Source of the DNA: Mycobacterium scrofulaceum
GTDB taxonomy: Bacteria; Actinomycetota; Actinomycetes; Mycobacteriales; Mycobacteriaceae
Direction of reading: 5' to 3'
Length of the DNA: 64,000 nucleotides
Assembly (NCBI RefSeq): GCF_001667885.1
Contig: NZ_LZJW01000182.1
Span: forward strand, 1-64,000
Shown one piece after another: positions 36,047 to 45,107 of the stretch; within the stretch, counting starts at the first letter, position 1, and every line of letters begins with the position of its first letter. The position numbers were made by a program, and so were the translations under genes. The notes beneath the pieces are model-generated. The model was not told the DNA's origin, made no database searches, and was given only the letters and a program-made list of their open reading frames with translations.

Positions 36047-36259
36047 ATGTTCGTGATCCGGCTGGCCAACGGCGAAGAGATCCAGGGCAGCGAGAGCGAC
36101 GGGCTCGAAATCAATCAACAGACCGGTGTGCTCACGGTCTCCCGGGTCGACGGCTTAGAGGAAATCACCACCTATTACTCGCCAATGGCATGGCTGTCGG
36201 TGACGCACCGCAAGAAGGGCACGGGGGTCATGCCTTCCGCCGTTTCGTCGGCCCGTTGA
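36047..36259 (+). CDS. Small conserved-looking hypothetical protein, 70 aa
   Basis: Short protein starting MFVIRLANGEEIQGSESDG with alternating hydrophobic residues that suggest a small beta-rich fold. A stop codon 18 bases upstream fixes the ATG as the only start. The ribosome-binding site is weak (GAGAG). It lies about 290 bp upstream of the first SbtA-like gene, in the same direction; that gap shows no further gene. Composition favours a true gene, but I do not know the family. Confidence 0.6.
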   Translation: MFVIRLANGEEIQGSESDGLEINQQTGVLTVSRVDGLEEITTYYSPMAWLSVTHRKKGTGVMPSAVSSAR

Positions 36260-36549
36260 TTTCTGTGCGAACCACACAGCAAATACACAGCACATTCCCA
36301 CCAAATGCACGCCTGCCGCGCCAGCGCCGCGCGGCGAAAAGGCCACCCGCAGCAAGCCTCTGACCAGCCGTTTTGCTGGACGTCGGCGCGCCGGCGTTGA
36401 TTCGACACGCCTGTACTTCATGCTTTGCATTCGAGTGGCGGTTTGACATCGCCGGGGATAGGTTTTGCACGGTCGTCGGGATGTTCGTGGTGGCTCCGCT
36501 TGCGGACGGTGCTTTCCCTGATCACCGCACTCATCGAGGGAGGCATCGA

Positions 36550-37785
36550 ATGCTGCAAGAGTTTTGGCAGAACTTCACCCACAACCTGTTCAAGCCGCTC
36601 CTGCTGTTCTTCTACTTTGGCTTTCTCATTCCGATCCTCAAGGTGCGCTTCGAATTCCCCTACGTCATCTATCAGGGCTTGACCATGTACCTGCTGCTGG
36701 CCATCGGCTGGCACGGGGGTGAAGAGCTCGCCAAGATCAGCGCGGGCAGCATCGGGATGATCGTGGGCTTCATGGTGTTGGGCTTCGTGCTGAACTTCGT
36801 GATCGGCGGCATCGCCTACCTGTTGCTGAATTGGCTCACCTCCCTTCGGCGAGTCGACCGAGCCACCGTCGCCGGCTATTACGGGTCAGACTCGGCGGGC
36901 ACGTTCGCCACCTGCGTCGCGGTGCTGACGGCCGTCGGCATGGCATTCAACGCATACATGCCGGTCATGTTGGCGGTCATGGAGATTCCCGGCTGTCTGG
37001 TGGCCCTGTACCTGGTGGCGCGGCTGCGTCACCGCGGGATGGACGCGGCGGGGAACATGGTCGACGAGCCGGGCTACACGGCGCCGGTAAGGGTTTCGGT
37101 CGGACCCGGCACCGCGGCCAAGCCGCCACACGGCCAAAGCCTCGAGGCCGAGCACGAGCGCGGCATCGAAGAGGAACTCGAGTTCTCCCTGGAGAAGCTC
37201 GACCATCCGGACTGGGAGCCGGACCAGAGTCCGCCCCGCCCGACGGGCAGGCGCGTCCCGATCTTCTCGCGGGAGCTGTTCCAGGAGGTGTTCCTCAACC
37301 CTGGGCTGGTCCTGCTCATGGGGGGCATCATCATCGGCCTGGTCAGTGGCCTGCAGGGACAGAAGGTGGTCGCCGACGACGACAAATTCTTCGTCATGGC
37401 GTTCCAGGGCGTGCTGTGTCTGTTTTTGCTCGAGATGGGCATGACGGCCTCCCGGAAGTTGAAGGACCTGCGTACCGCCGGCCTCGGATTCATCTTCTTC
37501 GGCCTGTTGGCGCCGAATATCTTTGCCCCGCTTGGCATTCTGGTCGCCCACATCTACTCGTCGCTCACCCACGCCGATTTCAAGCCGGGCACCTACGTAC
37601 TTTTCGCCGTGCTCTGTGGCGCGGCGTCCTACATCGCCGTCCCCGCGGTCCAGCGACTCGCGATCCCGGAGGCCAGCCCCACCCTGCCGCTTGCCGCATC
37701 GCTCGGTTTGACGTTCTCCTACAACGTCACCATCGGGATTCCGCTGTACATCGAGGTCAACCGGCTGATCGCCCACTGGTTCTAG
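36550..37785 (+). CDS. SbtA-family (Na+-dependent bicarbonate permease-like) membrane protein, copy 1
   Basis: Membrane protein of 411 residues corresponding to Rv2387 of M. tuberculosis (about 417 residues as I recall). Its family is the SbtA-like Na+-dependent bicarbonate transporter superfamily. It has two sets of about five helices joined by an acidic cytosolic linker (ERGIEEELEFSLEKLDHPDW) near residues 195-230. The ATG at 36550 follows GAGG; the longer open frame from 36373 lacks a good start signal. Motifs such as YYGSDSAGTFATCVAVL in helix 4 and EASPTLPLAASLGLTFSYN near the end are repeated in copy 2. The transport substrate is inferred from the family only. Confidence 0.85.
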   Translation: MLQEFWQNFTHNLFKPLLLFFYFGFLIPILKVRFEFPYVIYQGLTMYLLLAIGWHGGEELAKISAGSIGMIVGFMVLGFVLNFVIGGIAYLLLNWLTSLRRVDRATVAGYYGSDSAGTFATCVAVLTAVGMAFNAYMPVMLAVMEIPGCLVALYLVARLRHRGMDAAGNMVDEPGYTAPVRVSVGPGTAAKPPHGQSLEAEHERGIEEELEFSLEKLDHPDWEPDQSPPRPTGRRVPIFSRELFQEVFLNPGLVLLMGGIIIGLVSGLQGQKVVADDDKFFVMAFQGVLCLFLLEMGMTASRKLKDLRTAGLGFIFFGLLAPNIFAPLGILVAHIYSSLTHADFKPGTYVLFAVLCGAASYIAVPAVQRLAIPEASPTLPLAASLGLTFSYNVTIGIPLYIEVNRLIAHWF

Positions 37786-38000
37786 TTTCGCCAACCAGGC
37801 GGTCGCCGGAACCGGCGAATCACGATGGGCGACAGTTCCTTTGATGGGCCGCGCCCGGGCCCCGATCGGCCGGTTGTTAATTATTCGTAAAGGCGGGTTG
37901 CGTCGACTCGCTCAAGCCCGCGGGTTTCCACTAAGTTCGGGGGCGCCGCGAGTCGCTTGCTGCCACCCGCTCGGCGGAACTGTGTCGCCAGGAGGCGCCC

Positions 38001-39212
38001 ATGCTTTACGAGATGTGGCAGAACTTTATCCACAATCTGTTCAAGCCGCTCCTGCTGTTCTTCTACTTCGGATTCCTCATCCCGATCCTGAAGGTGCGGT
38101 TCGAATTTCCGTACGTGATCTACCAGGGTCTGACGATGTACCTGCTGGTAGCCATCGGCTGGCAGGGCGGCGAAGAACTGGCCAAAGTGAAGCCCGCCGA
38201 CATCGACAACATCGCCGGATTCGTCGCACTGGGCTTGGTGTTGAACTTCCTGGTCGGTGTGCTCACCTACATCCTGCTGAGGTACCTGACGCGGCTGCGA
38301 CGCGTCGACAGGGCGACGGTCGCCGGGTACTACGGGTCCGACTCGGCGGGCGCCTTCGCCACCTGCGTGGCGGTTCTGACCAGCGTGAAGATCGCCTTCG
38401 ACGCCTACATGCCGGTTCTGCTGGCGTTCATGGAGATCCCCGGCTGCCTGGTGGCCCTGTACCTGGTGGCCCGGCTACGCCACCGGGGGATGGACGAAGC
38501 CGGGTACATGCCGGACGAGCAGGGCTACACGGCCCCCGCAAGGGTCGGTCCCGGCGCGGCCGCCCAGGCCGAGGGCGTTGACGACCGGGTCGAGCGCGGC
38601 ATCGAAGAGGAGCTGGAGTTCTCCCTGGAAAAGCAGGAGCATCCCGGCTGGTACGCGAACCCCCGTGAAAAGGCGCCGCTGTTTTCGCGCGCGATATTGC
38701 AGGAAGTGTTCCTCAACCCCGGGCTCATCCTGCTCGTCGGCGGCATCGCCATCGGCTTCGTCAGCGCGCTGCAGGGCCAGAAGGTTGTGCACGACCAAAA
38801 CGAGCTTTTCGTCGCCGCGTTTCAGGGCGTGCTCTGCCTGTTCCTGCTCGAGATGGGCATGACGGCGTCCCGCAAGCTCCGGGATCTGAAGTTGGCAGGC
38901 AGCGGGTTCATCGCCTTCGGCTTGTTGGCGCCCAACCTGTTTGCGACGCTCGGGATCGTGGCCGCCTACGCCTACGCCAACCTGACCGACACGCATTTTC
39001 AGCCGGGCACCTACGTCCTGTTCGCGGTGCTGTGCAGTGCGGCGTCTTACATCACCCTGCCCGCGGTGCAGCGGCTGGGAATCCCAGAGGCCAGCCCGAC
39101 CCTGCCGCTGGCGGCCGCGCTGGGTCTGACCTTCTCCTACACCGTCACCATCGGGATCCCGCTGTACATCGAGATCAATCGCGCAGTCGCGCATTGGTTC
39201 CCAAGCAGCTGA
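38001..39212 (+). CDS. SbtA-family (Na+-dependent bicarbonate permease-like) membrane protein, copy 2
   Basis: Membrane protein of 403 residues, a close paralogue of the gene ending 215 bp upstream; the first 60 residues and the last 120 are nearly identical. The intracellular linker is shorter and diverged (EQEHPGWYANPREKAPLF). The ATG at 38001 has AGGAGG. Tandem duplication with spacing of about 215 bp suggests separate or at least independently adjustable expression. It ends 3 bp before the convergent hemW stop. Function as for copy 1; divergence is concentrated in the linker, hinting at different regulation. Confidence 0.85.
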   Translation: MLYEMWQNFIHNLFKPLLLFFYFGFLIPILKVRFEFPYVIYQGLTMYLLVAIGWQGGEELAKVKPADIDNIAGFVALGLVLNFLVGVLTYILLRYLTRLRRVDRATVAGYYGSDSAGAFATCVAVLTSVKIAFDAYMPVLLAFMEIPGCLVALYLVARLRHRGMDEAGYMPDEQGYTAPARVGPGAAAQAEGVDDRVERGIEEELEFSLEKQEHPGWYANPREKAPLFSRAILQEVFLNPGLILLVGGIAIGFVSALQGQKVVHDQNELFVAAFQGVLCLFLLEMGMTASRKLRDLKLAGSGFIAFGLLAPNLFATLGIVAAYAYANLTDTHFQPGTYVLFAVLCSAASYITLPAVQRLGIPEASPTLPLAAALGLTFSYTVTIGIPLYIEINRAVAHWFPSS

Positions 39213-39215
39213 GGA

Positions 39216-40388
39216 CTACCCCAACACGGTGCGCACCACCGCGTCGGCCAGCAGCCGGCCGCGCGGCGTGAGGATAAACCGATCGGCGTCGGACACCAGC
39301 AATCCGTCGGCGACCGCGCGTTCGGCGCGCTCCCCTTCGGCTGAGCTCAGCACGTCACGCGGGAGTCCCTGTCGCAGACGGGTTTTCAGCAGCACGTCTT
39401 CGGTGTGCAGTGCGTCGGAGTCGAGCCGCTCGAACCCCCCCACCGGCAATTCGCCGGCGGCCAGCCTTTCCGCGTAGGCGTTCGGGTGCTTGACATTCCA
39501 CCACCGCGTGGTGCCGACGTAGCCATGGGCCCCCGGTCCGGCGCCCCACCACTGGCCACCGTCCCAGTAGCCGAGGTTGTGTCGGCACTCGCCGCCGGGC
39601 CGCGCCCAATTGGACACCTCGTACCACGTCATTCCGGCTTCGGAGAGCCGGGCGTCGACCAGCTCATAGCGGTGCGCCAGCACGTCGTCGTCGGGAGCTG
39701 CGAGCTCGCCGCGGCGGACCCGCCGGGCCAGCGCGGTGCCTTCCTCGACGACCAGGGCGTAGGCGGACACATGATCGACGCCGGTGTCGATCGCCGTGTC
39801 GACCGAGTGCAGCAGATCGTCGTCCGATTCCCCCGGCGTTCCATAGATCAGGTCGAGGCTGACGTGCTCGAAGCCGGCGTCCAGCGCTTCGCGGGCGGCC
39901 GCCGCCGACCGGTTCGGCGTGTGGATGCGGTCCAGAACCCCCAGCACCCGCGGTGACACCGACTGCATGCCGAGCGACACCCGCGTGTAGCCCGCCGCGC
40001 GGATGGCGTCGAAGAAGTCCGGCCAGGCCGACTCCGGGTTGGCCTCGGTGGTGATCTCGGCGTCGGCCGCCAGCGCGAAATGCTCGCGGACCATGTCCAG
40101 CACCGACGCCACGCGCGCGCCACCCAGCAATGACGGCGTCCCTCCCCCGACGAACACGGTGTCCACGGTCGGCCCGGAAAGCCGCTCGGCCGCCAGCTTC
40201 AATTCCGTCCGCAGCGCCGCCAGCCAGGCGTCGGGGTTCACGCCACCCAACTCGGCCGGGGTGTAGGTGTTGAAATCGCAGTAGCCGCAACGGGTTATGC
40301 AGAACGGGACGTGGATGTAGATCCCGAACGGCCGCCCGGGTACGGGCTGCAGGTCGGGCAGCTCGACGGCTTCCTCGCGAAGTGCCAT
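39216..40388 (-). CDS. hemW: Heme chaperone HemW (formerly HemN-like radical SAM protein)
   Basis: Radical-SAM protein of 390 residues, Rv2388c-like. The iron-sulfur motif CITRCGYCDF (CxxxCxxC) lies near residue 31, followed by the family pattern FVGGGTPSLL and ETNPES-like TTEANPES. The C-terminal HemN domain extends to the end. HemW proteins bind heme and are now thought to deliver it; older annotations call them oxygen-independent coproporphyrinogen oxidase. It is on the minus strand and convergent with the transporter gene. In the M. tuberculosis order the next upstream genes are rpfD and Rv2390c; both are missing here. Confidence 0.92.
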   Translation of the reverse strand: MALREEAVELPDLQPVPGRPFGIYIHVPFCITRCGYCDFNTYTPAELGGVNPDAWLAALRTELKLAAERLSGPTVDTVFVGGGTPSLLGGARVASVLDMVREHFALAADAEITTEANPESAWPDFFDAIRAAGYTRVSLGMQSVSPRVLGVLDRIHTPNRSAAAAREALDAGFEHVSLDLIYGTPGESDDDLLHSVDTAIDTGVDHVSAYALVVEEGTALARRVRRGELAAPDDDVLAHRYELVDARLSEAGMTWYEVSNWARPGGECRHNLGYWDGGQWWGAGPGAHGYVGTTRWWNVKHPNAYAERLAAGELPVGGFERLDSDALHTEDVLLKTRLRQGLPRDVLSSAEGERAERAVADGLLVSDADRFILTPRGRLLADAVVRTVLG

Positions 40389-40535
40389 GCCAAATCATCC
40401 CACGGTGCGCGGCACCCGGCCGCGGCCCGCAACCGGGTCACCGCTGCGGGCGGTCGGCCCGTTTTCTTGGGTTTTCTTACCCGCGCGGCCAGCTAATCGG
40501 GAATTCCGCTCACCCTGAGCCGATATTTGACCTGG

Positions 40536-40566
40536 TGACATGGCCGCCCGACGGGCATGGCACAAT
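40536..40566 (+). promoter_or_regulatory. Promoter of the sirA leader
   Basis: CACAAT at 40561-40566 has the spacing of a -10 element ending six bases before the leader GTG at 40573. A -35-like TGACAT lies at 40536-40541 with a 19-base spacer. This arrangement would start the transcript at the GTG itself. Confidence 0.55.
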
Positions 40567-40572
40567 GGTGGC

Positions 40573-40665
40573 GTGACCGTCGCTCAGCCCAGCCTTCGCA
40601 TTGCGCTCGTGGCGCGGCGGCACATTGATCTCAAGCGTGTTTGCAGCTGTTGCTGTCTCCCTTGA
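40573..40665 (+). CDS. Leaderless polycysteine leader peptide of sirA-cysH
   Basis: A 30-residue ORF starting GTG and ending in VCSCCCLP, so four of five consecutive codons near the end are cysteine. It lies just after a CACAAT -10 box with no room for a ribosome-binding site, so the transcript probably begins at the start codon. The stop is 108 bp upstream of sirA. Mycobacteria are known to use such leaderless polycysteine ORFs as attenuators: scarce charged cysteinyl-tRNA stalls the ribosome and raises expression of downstream sulfur genes. Sequence pattern seen; function inferred by analogy. Confidence 0.8.
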   Translation: MTVAQPSLRIALVARRHIDLKRVCSCCCLP

Positions 40666-40773
40666 TGTCGTAGACCCGCCCACCTGTACGTCCAGCTGGC
40701 ATCGGATCTGCGCCGCCGATACCACCGGTGAGCTGCGCTTTCATGCCTGCGATGTTTGAAGGAGACCTCCGAG

Positions 40774-42441
40774 ATGACCACAGCCCGTCCCGCCAAGCCT
40801 CGTAACGAGGGTCAGTGGGCGCTGGGAGATCGGGAACCGCTCAACCCCAACGAAGAGATGAAGCATGCCGGGGCCCCGCTCGACGTGCGCGAACGCATCG
40901 AGAACGTCTACGCCAAGGCCGGCTTCGACAGCATCGACAAGAGTGATCTACGCGGCCGCTTCCGCTGGTGGGGGCTCTACACCCAGCGCGAACAGGGTTA
41001 TGACGGCACGTTCACCGGTGACGAAAATGCCGACCTGCTGGAAGCCAAGTACTTCATGATGCGAGTGCGCTGCGATGGCGGCGCCCTGTCGGCCGCGGCG
41101 CTGCGCACGGTCGGCCAGATCTCGACGGAGTTCGGCCGGGACACCGCCGACATCTCCGACCGGCAGAACGTACAGATGCACTGGATCGAGGTCGAAGACG
41201 TCCCCGAGATCTGGCGGCGACTCGCGGAGGTGGGGCTGCAGACCGCCGAGGCATGCGGTGACTGCCCCCGCGTCATCCTGGGATCGCCGCTGGCCGGCGA
41301 GTCGCTCGACGAGGTGCTCGATCCGACCTGGGCGATCGACGAGATCGTGCGGCGCTACATCGGCAAGCCCGACTTTGCCGACCTGCCGCGCAAGTACAAG
41401 ACCGCGATCTCGGGTCTGCAGGACGTCGCGCACGAGATCAACGACATCGCCTTCATCGGGGTCGAGCATCCCGAGCACGGACCCGGCCTGGACCTGTGGG
41501 TCGGCGGTGGTCTGTCCACCAACCCGATGCTGGCCCAGCGGGTGGGCGCCTGGGTACCGCTGAACGAGGTCCCCGAGGTGTGGGCGGCGGTGACGTCGAT
41601 ATTCCGCGACTACGGCTACCGGCGGCTGCGGTCCAAGGCCCGGCTGAAGTTCTTGATCAAGGACTGGGGCATCGAAAAATTCCGTGAGGTCCTCGAAACG
41701 GAGTACCTCAAGCGGCCGCTGATCGACGGTCCGGCCCCCGAGCCGCTCAAGCATCCGATCGATCACATCGGGGTGCAGCGCCTCAAAAACGGCCTCAACG
41801 CCGTCGGGGCGGCGCCGATCGCCGGGCGGGTCTCGGGGTCCATCCTCTCGTCGGTGGCCGACCTGATGGACCGGGCCGGCTCGGACCGGGTCCGATTCAC
41901 CCCATACCAGAAGCTGGTCATCCTCGACATCGCCGACGACAAACTCGACGAGGTGCTCGCCGGGCTCGAGGCGCTCGGACTGCAGACCAAACCGTCCCAC
42001 TGGCGCCGGAACCTGATGGCCTGCACGGGGATCGAGTACTGCAAGTTGTCGTTCGCCGAGACCCGCGGTAAGGCGCAGGTCTTGGTACCGGAGCTGGAAC
42101 GCCGCCTCGAGGACATCAACTCTTCGCTCGACGTGCCGATCACGGTCAACATCAACGGTTGCCCGAACTCGTGCGCGCGAATCCAAGTGGCCGACATCGG
42201 CTTCAAGGGCCAAATGGTGGACGACGGTCACGGCGGCTCGGTCGAGGGCTTTCAGGTGCACCTGGGCGGCAGCCTCGGGCTGGACAGCGGATTCGGGCGG
42301 AAGCTGCGCCAGCACAAGGTGACCAGCGACGAGCTGGGCGACTACATCGACCGGGTGGTACGCAACTTCATCAAACAACGCAGTGCGGGAGAACGGTTCG
42401 CGCAGTGGGCGATTCGGGCGGATGAGGACGATTTACGATGA
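40774..42441 (+). CDS. sirA: Ferredoxin-dependent sulfite reductase SirA
   Basis: Assimilatory sulfite reductase (older annotation NirA) that reduces sulfite to sulfide with siroheme and a 4Fe-4S cluster. It has 555 residues. The cluster ligands are ACTGIEYCKLSFAE (CxxxxxC) and NGCPNSCARIQ (CxxxC) near residues 415-470. Repeated ferredoxin-like halves appear as FRWWGLYTQREQG and NVQMHWIEVEDVP. The ATG at 40774 has AAGGAG nine bases upstream; the longer frame adds a leader-region tail. It overlaps cysH by 4 bases (ATGA). The polycysteine leader upstream points to control by cysteine supply. Confidence 0.95.
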   Translation: MTTARPAKPRNEGQWALGDREPLNPNEEMKHAGAPLDVRERIENVYAKAGFDSIDKSDLRGRFRWWGLYTQREQGYDGTFTGDENADLLEAKYFMMRVRCDGGALSAAALRTVGQISTEFGRDTADISDRQNVQMHWIEVEDVPEIWRRLAEVGLQTAEACGDCPRVILGSPLAGESLDEVLDPTWAIDEIVRRYIGKPDFADLPRKYKTAISGLQDVAHEINDIAFIGVEHPEHGPGLDLWVGGGLSTNPMLAQRVGAWVPLNEVPEVWAAVTSIFRDYGYRRLRSKARLKFLIKDWGIEKFREVLETEYLKRPLIDGPAPEPLKHPIDHIGVQRLKNGLNAVGAAPIAGRVSGSILSSVADLMDRAGSDRVRFTPYQKLVILDIADDKLDEVLAGLEALGLQTKPSHWRRNLMACTGIEYCKLSFAETRGKAQVLVPELERRLEDINSSLDVPITVNINGCPNSCARIQVADIGFKGQMVDDGHGGSVEGFQVHLGGSLGLDSGFGRKLRQHKVTSDELGDYIDRVVRNFIKQRSAGERFAQWAIRADEDDLR

Positions 42442-43181
42442 GTGAACAAGCAACGAAACGGACCGAAGCGGAACTGCGGGAACTGGCGGCGCGTGGCGCC
42501 GCGGAGCTCGAGGGTGCCAGCGCCACCGAGGTGTTGCGCTGGACGGATGAGACCTTCGGTGGGGTCAACGGGCCGCGCGGCTGGGCCACCTGCAACTACG
42601 TGCTGACCTCGAGCATGCAGGAGGCCGTGCTGATCGACCTGGCCTCCAAGGTTCGGCCCGGCGTCCCGGTCGTCTTCCTCGACACCGGATACCACTTCGC
42701 CGAAACCATCGGAACGCGAGACGCGGTGGAGTCGGTCTACGACATCCACGTGCTCAACATCACCCCCGAGCAGTCGGTGGCCGAGCAGGACCAGCTGCTG
42801 GGCAAGAACCTGTTCTCCCGGGATCCGGGCGAGTGCTGCCGGCTGCGCAAGGTCGTGCCGCTGCGCCGGGCTCTGAGCGGATACTCCGCCTGGGTCACCG
42901 GGTTGCGGCGCAGCGAAGCGGCGACACGCGCCAACGCCCCGGTGATCGGTTTCGACGAGGGCTTCAAGCTGGTGAAGATCAATCCACTGGCGACGTGGAC
43001 CGACGAGGACATGCAGAACTACATCGACGAGCACGGTGTCCTGGTGAATCCGCTTGTCTACGACGGATATCCGTCGATCGGTTGCGCTCCCTGCACGGCC
43101 AAGCCGCTCGCCGGGGCCGACCCGCGCAGCGGGCGTTGGCAGGGGCTTTCCAAAACCGAGTGCGGGCTGCACGCCTCCTGA
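42438..43181 (+). CDS. cysH: APS reductase CysH
   Basis: Assimilatory adenylylsulfate (APS) reductase, 247 residues, making sulfite that SirA reduces. The iron-sulfur and catalytic signatures of the CysH_Bact type are present: CCRLRKVVPLRRAL (two adjacent cysteines), YPSIGCAPCTAKP, and the C-terminal KTECGLH with the thiol-active cysteine. LDTGYHFAET and VTGLRRSEAATRAN are the nucleotide-binding motifs. The start overlaps the sirA stop by 4 bases, so the pair is translationally coupled. It converges with the cysA1 gene, 12 bp apart. Confidence 0.95.
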   Translation: MSEQATKRTEAELRELAARGAAELEGASATEVLRWTDETFGGVNGPRGWATCNYVLTSSMQEAVLIDLASKVRPGVPVVFLDTGYHFAETIGTRDAVESVYDIHVLNITPEQSVAEQDQLLGKNLFSRDPGECCRLRKVVPLRRALSGYSAWVTGLRRSEAATRANAPVIGFDEGFKLVKINPLATWTDEDMQNYIDEHGVLVNPLVYDGYPSIGCAPCTAKPLAGADPRSGRWQGLSKTECGLHAS

Positions 43182-43193
43182 CCGCGGCCTAAG

Positions 43194-44273
43194 TCACGCC
43201 GAGGTCAGCGTGGTCTGGTTCTCGCCGGGACGGCTGCCGGCGTCGGCGGCGTCCTCCGCGGGCAGGGACGGCATCCGCGTGGCGCGCACGTAGACGGTGT
43301 CGCCCTCGCGTAGCGCCAGGGCCTCGGCGTCGCCTCGGGTGATCTGAGCGGTGAAGGCGCCACCGGTGGCGGCGCTGGTCAATTCCACTCGTACCTCGAA
43401 ACCCAGCACGACCACGCGATCGACCGTGGCGCGCACCACCCCGATCGACTCGGCGGTGCCGTCCCCGCCCGCGATGGCCATCTCGGGGTTGCGGCCGACC
43501 CGGATGTCGTGGGGGCGAACCAGATTGCCGTTCAACGTCGACACCGCCCCGAGGAACGACATGACGAACGCCGTCGCCGGGGCGTCGTAGACCTCGGTCG
43601 GCGATCCCACCTGCTCGATACGCCCGTGGTTCAGCACGGCGATCCGGTCGGCGACGTCCAGCGCCTCCGCCTGGTCGTGGGTGACCAGGACCGTGGTGAC
43701 GTGCACCTCGTCGTGCAGGCGACGCAGCCACGCGCGCAGGTCCTCCCGCACCTTGGCGTCCAGCGCACCGAACGGCTCGTCGAGCAGCAGCACCTGGGGG
43801 TCGACCGCCAGCGCCCGCGCCAGTGCCATCCGCTGTCGCTGACCACCGGATAGCTGATTGGGATAGCGGTTCTGAAAGCCGCTCAGCCCCACGACCTCCA
43901 ACAGGTTGTCGACCTTGGCCTTGACCTCCGCCTTGGGCCGCTTGCGGATCTTCAGCCCGTACGCCACGTTGTCGCGAACGGTCAAGTGCTTGAACGCCGC
44001 ATAGTGCTGGAACACGAACCCGATGCCTCGTCGCTGCGGCGGGATCCGGGTGACGTCTTGGCCGTTGATGGTGATCGTTCCGCTGTCGGGCTGGTCGAGC
44101 CCGGCGATGGCGCGCAACAGGGTCGACTTGCCCGAGCCGCTGGGACCCAACAGTGCCGTCAACGAGCCGGACGGGACGACGAAGTCGACGTTGTCCAGCG
44201 CCACGAAGTCGCCGTAACGCTTGTGGGCGTTCCGCACGATGATGGCGTGGTCCCGGTTGTCCTTGATGGTCAT
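43194..44273 (-). CDS. cysA1: Sulfate/thiosulfate ABC transporter ATPase CysA1
   Basis: ATP-binding subunit of the sulfate importer, 359 residues. Walker A is GPSGSGKST, the ABC signature LSGGQRQRMALA, Walker B VLLLDEPFGALD, and the switch His is in LVTHDQAEA. A C-terminal TOBE-like domain occupies residues 245-350. It is the last gene of subI-cysT-cysW-cysA1, 21 bp downstream of cysW. Confidence 0.95.
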   Translation of the reverse strand: MTIKDNRDHAIIVRNAHKRYGDFVALDNVDFVVPSGSLTALLGPSGSGKSTLLRAIAGLDQPDSGTITINGQDVTRIPPQRRGIGFVFQHYAAFKHLTVRDNVAYGLKIRKRPKAEVKAKVDNLLEVVGLSGFQNRYPNQLSGGQRQRMALARALAVDPQVLLLDEPFGALDAKVREDLRAWLRRLHDEVHVTTVLVTHDQAEALDVADRIAVLNHGRIEQVGSPTEVYDAPATAFVMSFLGAVSTLNGNLVRPHDIRVGRNPEMAIAGGDGTAESIGVVRATVDRVVVLGFEVRVELTSAATGGAFTAQITRGDAEALALREGDTVYVRATRMPSLPAEDAADAGSRPGENQTTLTSA

Positions 44274-44294
44274 CTGCGAGTCTCCATGTCGAGC

Positions 44295-45107
44295 CTATCT
44301 GTCCGCTTGTGCCCGGCGAAGGTCCAGAACCACCTGGAAGATCAGCACCAACACCGCAACGCCCATCAACAACGTCGACAGCGCGTAGGCGCCGTACTCG
44401 GCCCCGCGGTTATACCGATCCGAGACCAGCAACGTGAGCGTCTGGGACTTACCCGGCAGGTTCGACGACACGATGATGACGGCGCCGTATTCGCCGAGGG
44501 TGCGGGCGACGGTCAGCACGATGCCGTAGGTCAGACCCCACCGGATGGATGGCAGGGTGATTCGCCAAAAGGTCTGCCACCAGCCCGATCCCAGGGTCGC
44601 CGCCGCCTCTTCCTGGTCGGTGCCCAATTCGTGCAGCACCGGCTCCACCTCCCGCACCACGAACGGCAAGGTGACGAAGATGCTGGCGAGCACGATGCCG
44701 GGCAGCCCGAAGATGATCTTGAACCCGAGGTCCTTCTCGACGAAGCCGAACGCGCCGGCCGATCCCCACAACAGGATCAGGGCGACACCCACGACGACGG
44801 GCGACACCGCGAAAGGCAGGTCGATAACGGCCTGCAGCACGCCCTTGCCGCGAAACCGGTTGCGTGCCAGCACCAGAGCGGTCGGGATGCCGAACACCAC
44901 GTTCAGCGGCACCACGATGGCGACGACCAGTAGCGTCAGGTTCAGCGCCGAGACCGCCGCGGGGGTGCTGACCCAGTCGAAGAACTGGCCGAAGCCCGGC
45001 CGGAAAGTCCGCCATAGGATCAGGCTCACCGGGACGACGAGCAACACGAAAATGTATGCGAGCGCGACGAATCGGATCAGGTAGCGAACCCGGCGCGATG
45101 ACGTCAC
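44295..45107 (-). CDS. cysW: Sulfate ABC transporter permease CysW
   Basis: Inner-membrane permease, 270 residues, with six predicted helices and the permease EAA-loop (EEAAATLGSGWWQTFWRITLP, of which the key part is AAATLGSGWWQTF). The GTG at 45107 overlaps the cysT stop by 4 bases. It forms the transmembrane channel with CysT. Confidence 0.94.
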   Translation of the reverse strand: MTSSRRVRYLIRFVALAYIFVLLVVPVSLILWRTFRPGFGQFFDWVSTPAAVSALNLTLLVVAIVVPLNVVFGIPTALVLARNRFRGKGVLQAVIDLPFAVSPVVVGVALILLWGSAGAFGFVEKDLGFKIIFGLPGIVLASIFVTLPFVVREVEPVLHELGTDQEEAAATLGSGWWQTFWRITLPSIRWGLTYGIVLTVARTLGEYGAVIIVSSNLPGKSQTLTLLVSDRYNRGAEYGAYALSTLLMGVAVLVLIFQVVLDLRRAQADR

